Source: SZUA-35 sp965530755
Lineage (GTDB): Bacteria; Actinomycetota; Acidimicrobiia; Acidimicrobiales; SZUA-35
Assembly (NCBI GenBank): GCA_965530755.1
Contig: CBESNA010000002.1
Span: 62,001-126,000 of the forward strand
DNA length: 64,000 nucleotides
Direction of reading: 5' to 3'
Of this stretch, positions 24,717 to 33,274 are shown piece after piece. Under the pieces are notes generated by a model. The model was given only the letters and a program-made list of their open reading frames with translations, did not search any database and was not told the origin of the DNA. The position numbers were made by a program, and so were the translations under genes. The number at the start of each line of letters is the position of its first letter. Position 1 is the first letter of the stretch.

Positions 24717-25684
24717 CCGAGATCGTGGTCCGAGCGCCGGAGCGTGCAGAGGCAGACGCCCTGCACCGGCTGATGACCACGATCCAGCGTCGCGACGGCC
24801 TGCCGATGGTGACCGACCGCGGCGAGGTCGATGACCTGTTCGACTCTCCCGACACCGATCCCCTCAAGGATCTCAGAGTCTTCGAGGTCGACCGAACGCT
24901 GGTGGCCTACGGAATCGTCGACCATGCAAGGTCCGGACAGCGCCACGAGAAAGCGACCGTGCTCGGAGGAGTTCATCCGGACTGGCGTGGCCGCGGCTTC
25001 GGTCGGCGCCTCCTTCACTGGCAGATCGAGCGCGGGCGGACACTCCTGGCGGCGACCGATCACGAGCTTGCCGCCTATCTCTTCACCTACGCGTACGACC
25101 TCGAAGCGGCCACCATCCACCTGCTCGAACGCAGCGGTTTCGAGCGGGCCCGCTTCGACCACGAACTCGGGAGATCACTCGAGGACCCGCCCGATCCACC
25201 AGAGCTCGATGGCATCACCATTCGACCCTGGTTGCCAGAGGACGAAGAGCCGGCTCGTTTGGTCTTCAATGCTTCCTTTGCCGATCATTGGGGATCGACG
25301 CCGCGCTCGGTCGATTCGTGGCGACACATGCTGCAAGCCGGCGGTCAACGGATCGATCTCAGCTTCGTTGCGGTCGATGATCGCACCGGTGATGTGGTGG
25401 GGATCGGCCTGAACGGTCACTATCCAGACGACACCGACGTGACCGGTCGAATCGACGGCTGGATCCAGACGCTTGGCACGCTGCGCAGTCATCGAAAGAG
25501 CGGTATTGCCTCAGCGCTCGTGCTCCACTCGTTGCAGGCGTTCGCCGACGCCGGCTTCGATCACGCGATGTTGGGCGTCGACAGCGAAAACCCCAGCGGC
25601 GCCTATGGCATCTACGAGGCGCTCGGATTCGCGAAGCTGAACACGGTCGTCACGATGCAATTGACGGTCCGCCCCGCACCCTGA
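24713..25684 (+). CDS. Tandem GNAT acetyltransferase (MshD-like layout)
   Basis: 323 aa from GTG 24713 in a GTGA overlap with the HIT gene. Two GNAT domains are visible. The first has the acetyl-CoA loop VLGGVHPDWRGRGFGRRLL (about residues 83-101), the second LGTLRSHRKSGIASALVLHS (about 252-271) followed by MLGVDSENPSGAYGIYEALG. Mycothiol synthase (MshD) has this same double-GNAT form, but the similarity seen here is to the general layout only. Acetyl acceptor unknown. Confidence 0.8.
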   Translation: MTEIVVRAPERAEADALHRLMTTIQRRDGLPMVTDRGEVDDLFDSPDTDPLKDLRVFEVDRTLVAYGIVDHARSGQRHEKATVLGGVHPDWRGRGFGRRLLHWQIERGRTLLAATDHELAAYLFTYAYDLEAATIHLLERSGFERARFDHELGRSLEDPPDPPELDGITIRPWLPEDEEPARLVFNASFADHWGSTPRSVDSWRHMLQAGGQRIDLSFVAVDDRTGDVVGIGLNGHYPDDTDVTGRIDGWIQTLGTLRSHRKSGIASALVLHSLQAFADAGFDHAMLGVDSENPSGAYGIYEALGFAKLNTVVTMQLTVRPAP

Positions 25685-25733
25685 GGTGAAGGCTCCGCAC
25701 GACTGCCGCCACCGCATGCTTCACTGGATCGTC

Positions 25734-27074
25734 ATGCCAGCGGCCGGAACAATGTCTTCCTCGCGCGAGCATCGGTGGAGCGGGTCCAGTGCACCTCGCC
25801 CGCTGGCCGCTCTTCTCCTGCTGCTGTCGGCGCTCGCAGTGATGGCGACGAGTACGGACGACACTGTCGTCGCCGAGCCGGTGACGATCTCGTTCACGTT
25901 GGACAGCGAGACGAGCGCACGGGCCTTTCGTGTGGAGACGCGGTACGACGGACGGCTCGATGAGTCCATCACGACAAGCGTCAGCTACGAAGCGAGTTCG
26001 ATCGCTGCTGCTCCAGACGCCGACTTCGGCGTGAGGTTCGATACCGAAGCGCTCGGGCGTCCGGATCCCTTTTCTGTTGTTCCCACACTCAGACTTCGAG
26101 GACCGGCGCACACGGTTGCCTTCTCCCTCGCCGACCCCAACCGCAACGGGCCCGTCACCATCGATCTCGAGATCACCGCCAGCTACGACGGCGGCGAGAG
26201 CGTCGACGGCACACTCGACATCAGCGTCGAGCAGGACGACGGCTTCCCCCTCGAGGATCCCGCAACGGCCCGGGTGGAGTTCCGTCCGACGGTGCAAAGC
26301 CCGAACTTCACGTTCGAGCAACTCGAGCTCGCGAGCACGTCGGCCGCACCGAATGGCCGGCTGACCGCAGCGCTGACCAGGGTGGGTCCCGATCTCGGCG
26401 ACGAGTCGACATCGCCCGTCATCGTGACGGACCAGCGTGGGCAACTGATCGAGCTCGTGCCCGGTGAGCCCATCGATCTCGCGCTGCCACCTTCTTGTGC
26501 AGACGGGCCGTGCCAGTACGTCCTGAACATCTTGCGACTCCGGCCAGTGGATGCGTACGAGCCCCTGCTCTGGCAACTCGACCTCCACGCCGATGGCATC
26601 GATCTCCTGCCGTCGACCTCGCCCATCACCACAGCCACACTCCGGGGTGAGACGACGATTCCGGCGACGCCGCTGGGTGACCTTCCCACCAGGCGAACCC
26701 TCGTCGTCGACGTGTCAGCCCCCGCCGGCAGCGACCACGCTGCCCTCTTCCACATTGGGTTCGCACTGCGCGTCGACAAGACCGAAGGAAGCGATTCCGA
26801 CGCGTACGTGAGTGCCAAAGTCGTTGACGCCAGCGGCCGGGTCGTGGCGGACGACTTCGAAACGTTCGATGGCGACCTCCTCTCGGAGAGCTCGGCCATC
26901 GGCACACTCGTCCCGGTGGTCAATGGCCGCAACGAGTTCACGATCGAGCTCTCGCGAGGTCGTGTCGGCGAAGCGGACGCGGTCGGAGCAGAAGGGACCA
27001 TCGCCACGACCCTCCACTCGTCCGGACCTCTCGGCGCCGCCGCGACGATCGCGTTGACGGTCAGCGATGGGTGA
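25734..27074 (+). CDS. Secreted protein of unknown family
   Basis: About 446 aa from ATG 25734; ATG 25752 is equally possible, and neither has a strong ribosome-binding site. A hydrophobic signal (PLAALLLLLSALAVMAT) is followed by a beta-rich, acidic sequence without membrane spans. Strand-like repeats such as VTISFTLDSETSARAF and VTIDLEITASYDGGES suggest Ig-like or beta-sandwich folds. One cysteine pair (PSCADGPCQY) may be disulfide-bonded. The last 8 nt overlap the next gene, so the two products are probably made together. I do not recognise it. Confidence 0.6.
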   Translation: MPAAGTMSSSREHRWSGSSAPRPLAALLLLLSALAVMATSTDDTVVAEPVTISFTLDSETSARAFRVETRYDGRLDESITTSVSYEASSIAAAPDADFGVRFDTEALGRPDPFSVVPTLRLRGPAHTVAFSLADPNRNGPVTIDLEITASYDGGESVDGTLDISVEQDDGFPLEDPATARVEFRPTVQSPNFTFEQLELASTSAAPNGRLTAALTRVGPDLGDESTSPVIVTDQRGQLIELVPGEPIDLALPPSCADGPCQYVLNILRLRPVDAYEPLLWQLDLHADGIDLLPSTSPITTATLRGETTIPATPLGDLPTRRTLVVDVSAPAGSDHAALFHIGFALRVDKTEGSDSDAYVSAKVVDASGRVVADDFETFDGDLLSESSAIGTLVPVVNGRNEFTIELSRGRVGEADAVGAEGTIATTLHSSGPLGAAATIALTVSDG

Positions 27075-27576
27075 CTCGACCTCCCTCGCGTTGACTCGTC
27101 CCGAGGCCGGAGATGGAGCCGGCACGATGGGGGAACGCCGACCCGGCGAGCTGCTGGTTGCTCCGATCGTGGTGCTGTCGCTGCTCGCTCTCGTCGTCAA
27201 TGATCACTGGCTCAAGGCTGCCCACCCATCGTGGCTCACCGGCAAGATCAGTGACGTAGCCGGCCTCATCGTTGCGCCCGTATTGCTCATCTCCATCGCC
27301 GAGGTCGTGGCCTGGCTGAGCGGTCGAACCCTCACCGGACTCCGACATCCAATGGCAGCGGTCGCAGCTGCCGTTGGCTTCGCGTTCGCTGCTGTCCAGC
27401 TCATCCCAGCTGCCACCAATGCCTACGCCGAGCTTGCGGGACACTCCGCACGCGTCGTGGCGATGATTGTTCCGGTCGTTTCGAGCAGCGGCGGATCGGC
27501 CGACGTCACGGCCGATCCGGCCGACCTCGCCGCCTTGATCGCCTTGATCGTTCCCATCAGACTCAGCCGGCGCTGA
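27067..27576 (+). CDS. Small multi-pass membrane protein with NDHxLKAAxPxWxTGKxSDxAGL motif
   Basis: 169 aa from ATG 27067. About four hydrophobic segments are visible. The loop VVNDHWLKAAHPSWLTGKIS continuing into DVAGLIVAP is the hallmark of an uncharacterised membrane family that I recognise by motif only. The gene overlaps the secreted-protein gene by 8 nt, which suggests a partnered secreted/membrane pair. Charged conserved residues inside a membrane loop could bind a ligand or ion, but this is speculation. Confidence 0.6.
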   Translation: MGDSTSLALTRPEAGDGAGTMGERRPGELLVAPIVVLSLLALVVNDHWLKAAHPSWLTGKISDVAGLIVAPVLLISIAEVVAWLSGRTLTGLRHPMAAVAAAVGFAFAAVQLIPAATNAYAELAGHSARVVAMIVPVVSSSGGSADVTADPADLAALIALIVPIRLSRR

Positions 27577-27627
27577 CGACGGGTCGGCATGCGTCCCGCA
27601 GTCCAATCCACGGCCTACGGTCGCCCC

Positions 27628-28335
27628 ATGCAGCTCACCGCCGAGGAGATTCGTGTGCTGGGTGCGCTGGTCGAGAAGGAAGCAACCACGCCTGACCAGT
27701 ACCCACTGTCGACCAACGCCCTGACCAACGCCTGCAATCAGAAGAGCAGTCGCGACCCAGTCGTTTCCTACGACCAGCGGCTGGTCGCCGAGACGATGCT
27801 GTTGCTTCGGCCTGCAGGTCTGGCCAGGACCGTCATTTCGGGACGTACCGAGAAACACCGGCACGTGCTCGACGAAGCGCTCGGCCTCGAGCGCGGCGAG
27901 CTCGCAGTGGTGGCCGTGCTGATGCTGCGGGGTCCGCAGGCGCCGGGCGAGCTGCGCACCAGGACCGAGCGTGCACACGGCTTCGATTCGGTCGAGGAAG
28001 TCGAAGCGACCCTCGCCGCACTGGCGGCCAGGGCTGAACCACTGACCCGGAACCTGGGCCGTGGCCCAGGTCAGAGCCAGGATCGGTGGACACATCTTCT
28101 CGGAGGCCCGGTGGCCTCGAGCGGCGCCTCCGGCGGGCAGTCGTCTGGGTCATCGCCGGTTGATGCCGGTGTTCACACGCCCCCGGTGCACACGAACCCG
28201 CTGCACACGCCCCCGGTGCACACGAACCCGGTACCGGCGAGACCCGTAGTCGACGAGCGAAGCTCGTCGCTCGAGCGGAGGGTCGACGAACTCGAGCGGC
28301 GGATGGCTGCGCTCGAGTCAGAGCTCGGTCTCTGA
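27628..28335 (+). CDS. YceH family (DUF480) protein with His-Thr-Pro repeat insert
   Basis: 235 aa from ATG 27628 (MQLTAEEIRVLGALVEKEAT, then QYPLSTNALTNACNQKSSRD, the YceH signature). YceH proteins are two winged-helix domains of unknown function, here filling about residues 1-160. An added linker holds a duplicated decapeptide (V/L)HTPPVHTNP, encoded by two 30-bp tandem repeats (28171-28230). The C-terminal 25 residues form a heptad coiled coil (LERRVDELERRMAALESELG). The coiled-coil tail is a known YceH feature; the repeat is not. Confidence 0.85.
   Translation: MQLTAEEIRVLGALVEKEATTPDQYPLSTNALTNACNQKSSRDPVVSYDQRLVAETMLLLRPAGLARTVISGRTEKHRHVLDEALGLERGELAVVAVLMLRGPQAPGELRTRTERAHGFDSVEEVEATLAALAARAEPLTRNLGRGPGQSQDRWTHLLGGPVASSGASGGQSSGSSPVDAGVHTPPVHTNPLHTPPVHTNPVPARPVVDERSSSLERRVDELERRMAALESELGL
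28171..28230 (+). repeat. Two-copy 30-bp tandem repeat inside yceH
   Basis: The units 28171-28200 and 28201-28230 differ only in their second and third bases or so (gttcacacg / ctgcacacg) and then match exactly. They are in frame and encode two HTPPVHTNP-type decapeptides. Copy number may vary between strains by slippage. Confidence 0.85.
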
Positions 28336-28343
28336 CCGTCGAT

Positions 28344-28781
28344 CTACGAAGCGTCCTTGGCTGCAAGGTCGCCCGCGAGTGCACCGAGGGCGGGGAACAC
28401 GACGAGCCAGATCGAGGCCGCACTCGCGATGACCACGCCGAGACCCTCGGTCGGGCGCAGGAGCAGTGCCGAGCCCAGGAGCGCACAACCAACGCCGGCA
28501 GCTACTCCGAACGGGGCAAATGCCCGCTGTCCCGCCTCCCAGGCCGCGTCGGAACGCATCGTCGAGCGGAGCCGAAGCCCCATCACCCGATTCCGCCCGA
28601 TCGAGCCGGATGCCAGTTTCCGACTCAGCACGGCGACGAGGATGCCACTCAGCATGAACAGTCCGCCCAGCAGCGCCGCAGTTCCAATCGGCATTCGCTC
28701 GCTGGCGAGCAGTCCGAGGCGAAGATCGAACGATGGGCTCGGCAGGAGGACAACCGTCGTTCGCAGGGATTCGGCCATCAT
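28344..28781 (-). CDS. SdpI-like membrane protein
   Basis: 145 aa from ATG 28781 (a second ATG follows at once; ATG 28694, MPIGTAALLGG, may be the true start). The key stretch GRNRVMGLRLRSTMRSDAAW followed by EAGQRA matches the SdpI motif (N-x-x-x-G-x-R-x-x-x-T-x-x-S-x-x-A-W). Around it are three or so membrane spans. In Bacillus SdpI confers immunity to the SdpC toxin and senses it; actinobacterial copies are usually orphan, as here, with no toxin gene nearby. Convergent with yceH. Confidence 0.7.
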   Translation of the reverse strand: MMAESLRTTVVLLPSPSFDLRLGLLASERMPIGTAALLGGLFMLSGILVAVLSRKLASGSIGRNRVMGLRLRSTMRSDAAWEAGQRAFAPFGVAAGVGCALLGSALLLRPTEGLGVVIASAASIWLVVFPALGALAGDLAAKDAS

Positions 28782-28820
28782 TCGAGAGAACCTACTTTCC
28801 TGGCCCTACGATCCGAAGCC

Positions 28821-29489
28821 GTGCCGGAAACTGTCGTGTTGTTCAGCGGAGGCGACCCCATCGCCGACTGGCATCGCACGCTGCTGCCCGCACACGCCAC
28901 GATCATCGGTGTCGACTCCGGAATCGATCGTGCCCACGAGGTCGGGGTCAGGGTCGACATCGCCGTCGGCGACTTCGATTCGGTGACGGCCAGCGGTCTA
29001 GTCGCCGCGGAACGGGCCGGAGCAACACTGATCCGACACCCCACGGTCAAGGATCGGACCGATCTCGAGCTGGGGATCGATGTCGCGATCGAACGCGAGC
29101 CCGAGCGCATCGTGTTCGCCGCGATGTCCGGTGGCCGATCCGACCATGAGCTCGCTGCCATGATGCTGCTCAGCGACTCACGGTTCCGCACCATTGATGT
29201 CGACCTGCTCCTGACCGACGCCCGAGTCGCGGTGGTGCAGGAGCGCCGCACCCTGACCGGGAATGTCGACGACATCGTCTCGCTCGTGCCGATCGGGGGC
29301 GACTGCATCGGTGTGACCACCAGCGGGCTCAGCTATCCGCTCGAGGACGAGACGCTCTTTGCGACGAGCGGAAGGGGAGTGAGCAACCTGATGGTGTCCC
29401 CGGTTGCAGTGGTATCGGTTCGATCGGGAACGCTGCTGGCGTTCCAGCCTCGTCCGTCGACCGCTCAGGCGGAGAGGTTCCAGGCGTGA
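28821..29489 (+). CDS. Thiamine pyrophosphokinase-type protein
   Basis: 222 aa from GTG 28821. It carries the ThiN/TPK motifs: GVDSGIDRAHEVGVRVDIAV, GDFDS, KDRTDLELGIDVA (usual KDxTDxE) and GGRSDHELAAMMLL. Family members convert thiamine to thiamine diphosphate. No TPP riboswitch or other thi gene is near. The gene overlaps the LCP gene by GTGA, so in this genome it is transcribed with an envelope gene. Some actinobacterial TPK-like proteins are linked to cell envelope functions, so thiamine as substrate is likely but not certain. Confidence 0.85.
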   Translation: MPETVVLFSGGDPIADWHRTLLPAHATIIGVDSGIDRAHEVGVRVDIAVGDFDSVTASGLVAAERAGATLIRHPTVKDRTDLELGIDVAIEREPERIVFAAMSGGRSDHELAAMMLLSDSRFRTIDVDLLLTDARVAVVQERRTLTGNVDDIVSLVPIGGDCIGVTTSGLSYPLEDETLFATSGRGVSNLMVSPVAVVSVRSGTLLAFQPRPSTAQAERFQA

Positions 29490-30994
29490 GTTCGGGTCTG
29501 CGCCGGACCTGGGGCCAACGGGCTGTGCTGACCGTCAACTCGATCGGTATCACAGTCGCGCTGCTGGTGGCGCTCGCCCTCGATGCCGGCGAGGACGTTG
29601 CGTCCTCCATCAACCGGGTCGAGTTGAGCGGCTCGCTCACGCCAGCCGAGCCCGATGTCGACGGCGAGCTCTCGGCCATCAACGTTCTGCTGGTTGGCTT
29701 CGACAGCGCTGCCAATCTCGATCCGGACGATCCTGTTGCAATCGGACGACAGGGAGAACGGCTCGGCGACGTGATCATCATCGCCAGAGTCGATCGGGCG
29801 GCGGAGACGGCAACGATGCTCTCGATTCCACGGGACCTGTGGGTGCCGATCCCCGGCCATTCTGACAACAAGATCAACGCCGCGTTCCAGCTCGGCGGGC
29901 CCGGCCTGCTCATCGACACGATCGAGGGTCAGCTCGACATCCCCATCAACAGTTTCGTGAGTGTCGATCTCGCCGGCTTCGCCGGACTGGTCGACGTGGT
30001 CGATCACGTTGATCTGTTCTTCGAGTATCCGTCCAGGGACTTCAACCCCAGTCCGCCGAGCGGGCCGCCACGGTCGATGAGTGGTTTCGCCGTGGACGGC
30101 ACCGAATGTCAGTCGCTCGGGCCCGAGATGGCGCTCGCCTTCGTTCGTTCTCGCAACTTCCAAATCCTCGTCGACGGCGAATGGATCGACGATGGCCAGC
30201 GCAGCGACCTCGAGCGGATTCGCCGTCAGCAGCTGTTCGTCGAGTCGTTCCTGGCCCGAGCGATCGACCTCGGCGCCCGGAACCCGCTGGTCATGCGAGA
30301 GCTGGTCACCGCCGCGATTCCACACCTCACGCTCGATCAGGAGTTGACGCCCCAGACGCTCATCGACCTCGGCCGGACCTTCGATTCCTTCGACGCAGAC
30401 GAACTCGTCTCGTTCAGCCTGCCGACCGAGTTCGGTGAGGAGGGCAACGGCACGATCAGCGTCGTGCGAATGCTCGAGGACGAGGCCGCACCGCTGTTGC
30501 AGCTGATGCTCGGTGCGTCTTTCGAGGACCCGAGCACGGTCGGCATCGCGTTGGCATCCGCCGATGATCAACGCGACAGCGCCGATGCCCTCGTCGATAT
30601 CCTCGAGAGCGAGGGTTTCGACATCGACGTGCCCGGGATCGACGACCGTCTCGACTCCGGGGTCACAGTCCGGTTCGGGCGCGACGGCGGTCAGGCGCGA
30701 GACCTCGTGGTTGATCGGCTCGACGTCGTTGGTGTCACGGTGGATCGAATGATCGCAGATGACTCGCTCCCGGGGCGCGAGATCGTCGTCGAGATCGGCC
30801 CGGATCCCGTCGACGCCGGCAGCGATGAGACAGCGGACGTCGACGACGATGAGACCGAACCCGACGGCTCTGAGGTCGCCCCGTCCACCACGACCGCACC
30901 CGCGACCACACCGTTGGCCCCGGATGCTCCATTGGTCGATGCCATCGAGGCAACCGATCCGGCCGATCTCGCCTCGGTCAGAGCTTGCCCCTGA
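29486..30994 (+). CDS. LytR-CpsA-Psr (LCP) family glycopolymer transferase with LytR_C domain
   Basis: 502 aa from GTG 29486. An N-terminal membrane anchor (about residues 17-35) leads to the LCP domain: INVLLVGFD, LGDVIIIARVDRAAETATML, SIPRDLWVPIPG, NKINAAFQLGGP and MALAFVRSRNF with the conserved arginines. The C-terminal part resembles a LytR_C module and ends in an acidic, Thr/Pro-rich tail. LCP enzymes move polyprenyl-linked glycans onto peptidoglycan (arabinogalactan or teichoic acids). Its place directly before ugd and the glycosyltransferases fits attachment of the glycan they build. Confidence 0.9.
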   Translation: MSSGLRRTWGQRAVLTVNSIGITVALLVALALDAGEDVASSINRVELSGSLTPAEPDVDGELSAINVLLVGFDSAANLDPDDPVAIGRQGERLGDVIIIARVDRAAETATMLSIPRDLWVPIPGHSDNKINAAFQLGGPGLLIDTIEGQLDIPINSFVSVDLAGFAGLVDVVDHVDLFFEYPSRDFNPSPPSGPPRSMSGFAVDGTECQSLGPEMALAFVRSRNFQILVDGEWIDDGQRSDLERIRRQQLFVESFLARAIDLGARNPLVMRELVTAAIPHLTLDQELTPQTLIDLGRTFDSFDADELVSFSLPTEFGEEGNGTISVVRMLEDEAAPLLQLMLGASFEDPSTVGIALASADDQRDSADALVDILESEGFDIDVPGIDDRLDSGVTVRFGRDGGQARDLVVDRLDVVGVTVDRMIADDSLPGREIVVEIGPDPVDAGSDETADVDDDETEPDGSEVAPSTTTAPATTPLAPDAPLVDAIEATDPADLASVRACP

Positions 30995-31054
30995 CCCGAT
31001 GCTTCGCTCTGCAGGCGGAGCTACCCTCTGAACGTTCGGAATCAAGGAGTCGCA

Positions 31055-32332
31055 ATGGCAAACATCGCAGTGATCGGTACGGGCTACGTGGGATTGACCA
31101 CGGGAGCCTGTTTCGCCCATCTCGGTCACAACGTGATTTGTGCCGACATCGACCCGGTCAAGATCGAGCGCTTGAAGCGGGGTGAGATCCCGATCGTCGA
31201 GAAGGATCTCGACCGTTTTGTCCTCGAAGGGATCGAATCCGGACGTCTGAGCTTCGTGCTGGGGGCGCAGAACGCCTCACGTCATGCCGAGTTCCACTAC
31301 CTGTGCGTGCCGACACCGCAGGGACTCGACGGCGCCGCCGATCTCAGCTACCTCCAGGAGGCTGCTGCGGAAATCGCCCCGGTGCTGCCCGCCGGCTCGA
31401 TCGTGGTGAACAAGTCGACGGTTCCGGTCGGCTCGACCGAAGTCGTCGCTCGTGTCCTGGCGAGGTCTGACATCTCGGTGGTGTCGAATCCGGAGTTCCT
31501 GCGCGAAGGCACGGCCCTCGAGGACTTCCTCAACCCCGATCGCGTCGTCATCGGCTCGAACGATCAGGATGCTTCGGTGAAGGTCGCCGGTCTCTACGCG
31601 AAGGTCCGGGCTCCCATCATGGTGACCGACCCGGTCTCGGCCGAGACGATCAAGTACGCCTCGAACGCCTTCCTTGCCTCGAAGCTGTCGTTCGTGAACT
31701 CGATCGCCACCCTCTGTGAGGCTGTCGGCGCCGATGTGAACGACGTCGTGCTCGGCATGGGGTATGACACGCGGATCGGCTCGGAGTTCATGAAGCCGGG
31801 ACCCGGATGGGGCGGATCGTGTTTCCCCAAGGACACGATCGCCCTCGCTCGCATTGCCGAGGACGCCGGCTTCGACTTCAGCTTCCTGAAAGAGGTGCTT
31901 CGGGTCAACGACGAGCAGTTCGATCGCACGGCACAGAAGGTCCTCGACGTCCTGGGCAACGACCCGGCCGGTCGATTGGTCGGATGCTGGGGTCTCACAT
32001 TCAAAGCAGGTACCGATGATCTGCGGCAGTCGCCGGCCATCGAAGTCCTGAAACGGGTGACAGCGGCCGGCGCGAAGGTGCGGGCGTACGATCCTGCCGT
32101 CCACTCGCCGATCCCCGAGCTCCCAGACGTCGAGATCGTCGACGATCCTTACGCTGCGGTCGAAGGCGCCGAAGTGCTCACCGTGCTCACCGAGTGGGAC
32201 GAGTTCCGCTGGCACGATTTCGACAAGGTGGCTGAACTGATGAGCGGGCGCAACATTGTCGACGGACGGAACCTCCTCGACCCGTCCGGACTCAAGCGAC
32301 GAGGCTTCCTCTATCGCGGCATCGGTCGCTGA
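31055..32332 (+). CDS. ugd: UDP-glucose 6-dehydrogenase
   Basis: 425 aa from ATG 31055, with AAGGAG upstream. It oxidises UDP-glucose to UDP-glucuronate with two NAD+. The NAD loop GTGYVG is at residues 8-13. Catalytic Cys256 lies in GWGGSCFPKD, and the helix AETIKYASNAFLASKLSFVN is also typical. Length is normal. The gene is followed after 3 nt by the UDP-glucuronate decarboxylase-like gene, its natural partner, and heads a six-gene run to 37828. Confidence 0.95.
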   Translation: MANIAVIGTGYVGLTTGACFAHLGHNVICADIDPVKIERLKRGEIPIVEKDLDRFVLEGIESGRLSFVLGAQNASRHAEFHYLCVPTPQGLDGAADLSYLQEAAAEIAPVLPAGSIVVNKSTVPVGSTEVVARVLARSDISVVSNPEFLREGTALEDFLNPDRVVIGSNDQDASVKVAGLYAKVRAPIMVTDPVSAETIKYASNAFLASKLSFVNSIATLCEAVGADVNDVVLGMGYDTRIGSEFMKPGPGWGGSCFPKDTIALARIAEDAGFDFSFLKEVLRVNDEQFDRTAQKVLDVLGNDPAGRLVGCWGLTFKAGTDDLRQSPAIEVLKRVTAAGAKVRAYDPAVHSPIPELPDVEIVDDPYAAVEGAEVLTVLTEWDEFRWHDFDKVAELMSGRNIVDGRNLLDPSGLKRRGFLYRGIGR

Positions 32333-32335
32333 CGG

Positions 32336-33268
32336 ATGGCACGAGTTGTCGTCACCGGCGGAGCCGGTTTCCTCGGATCACACCTCTGCGAGCGATTGCT
32401 CGATCGCGGCGATGACGTGGTCTGCCTCGACAACCTGCAAACAGGTCAGGTCGAGAACATCGAGGGACTGTTCGGCCGCGACGGCTTCAAGTTCGTTCGA
32501 CACGATGTCTCGAACCACATCTGGGTGCCAGGTCCCGTCGACGTCGTGATGCACCTGGCCAGTCCTGCCTCGCCCGTCGATTTCAGCCGCATCCCGATCC
32601 AGATCTTGAAGGTGGGCAGTCTCGGAACCCACAACTGCCTCGGTTTGGCCAAGGAGAAGGGCGCGGTCTTTCACCTCAACTCCACCAGCGAGGTCTACGG
32701 GGATCCGCTCGTGCACCCCCAGCCCGAGACCTACTGGGGCAACGTCAACCCGACCGGCCCACGCAGCATGTACGACGAGGCAAAGCGGTTTGCCGAGGCG
32801 ATAACGCTGGCCTATCACCGGGCCCACGGCCTCGACGTTCGCATCGTCCGCACCTTCAACACCTACGGGCCGAAGATGCGCCCGGACGACGGTCGAGTCG
32901 TGTCGAACTTCATCAACCAAGCTCTCGACAACACTCCGATCACGATGTTCGGCGACGGTTCGCAGACTCGCAGCTTCTGCTACGTCGACGATCAGATCGA
33001 GGGACAGCTCCAGCTGCTGGCCAGTGGCTACAACGGTCCGGTCAACATCGGGAACGAGCACGAGTTCTCGGTCCTCGAACTGGCCCAGGAAGTGATCGAG
33101 GCGACCAACTCCAACAGCACGATCGAGTTCCTTCCTCTTCCCAAGGACGATCCCACCAGACGCCGGCCCGACCTGACGTTGGCGCGTGAGTTGTTCGATT
33201 TCGCGCCAACCGTCGAGTTACGCGAGGGCATCCTTCGCACCGCGGACTACTTCTCGTCGATTCGATAG
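32336..33268 (+). CDS. UDP-glucuronate decarboxylase (UDP-xylose synthase)-like SDR
   Basis: 310 aa from ATG 32336. The extended-SDR loop GGAGFLGSHL starts the protein. The Y146-x-x-x-K150 pair is in MYDEAKRFAEA, and the conserved NSTSEVYGDPLVHPQPETYW, TYGPKMRPDDGRVVSNF and DGSQTRSFCYVDD segments match UXS rather than dTDP-glucose dehydratase. It would turn UDP-glucuronate from Ugd into UDP-xylose. Adjacent to ugd, so a pentose is probably part of the glycan. Confidence 0.9.
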   Translation: MARVVVTGGAGFLGSHLCERLLDRGDDVVCLDNLQTGQVENIEGLFGRDGFKFVRHDVSNHIWVPGPVDVVMHLASPASPVDFSRIPIQILKVGSLGTHNCLGLAKEKGAVFHLNSTSEVYGDPLVHPQPETYWGNVNPTGPRSMYDEAKRFAEAITLAYHRAHGLDVRIVRTFNTYGPKMRPDDGRVVSNFINQALDNTPITMFGDGSQTRSFCYVDDQIEGQLQLLASGYNGPVNIGNEHEFSVLELAQEVIEATNSNSTIEFLPLPKDDPTRRRPDLTLARELFDFAPTVELREGILRTADYFSSIR

Positions 33269-33274
33269 GCCTCG

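Noticed and set aside
28171..28230. Short direct repeats as a possible CRISPR start
   Set aside because: Only two abutting units, no spacers, in frame within a gene; no cas genes.
28344..28781. SdpI-like gene as part of a toxin-immunity system
   Set aside because: No SdpC-like toxin or SdpR-like regulator lies next to it.
28780..28825. TPP riboswitch before the thiamine pyrophosphokinase gene
   Set aside because: The intergenic space is only about 40 nt and lacks the conserved THI-box sequences.
29465..31129. Minus-strand open frame opposite the LCP gene
   Set aside because: LCP motifs are unambiguous on the plus strand.
32336..33268. Assignment as dTDP-glucose 4,6-dehydratase (RmlB)
   Set aside because: YDEAKRFAEA, TYGPKMRPDDGR and adjacency to ugd point to UDP-glucuronate decarboxylase.
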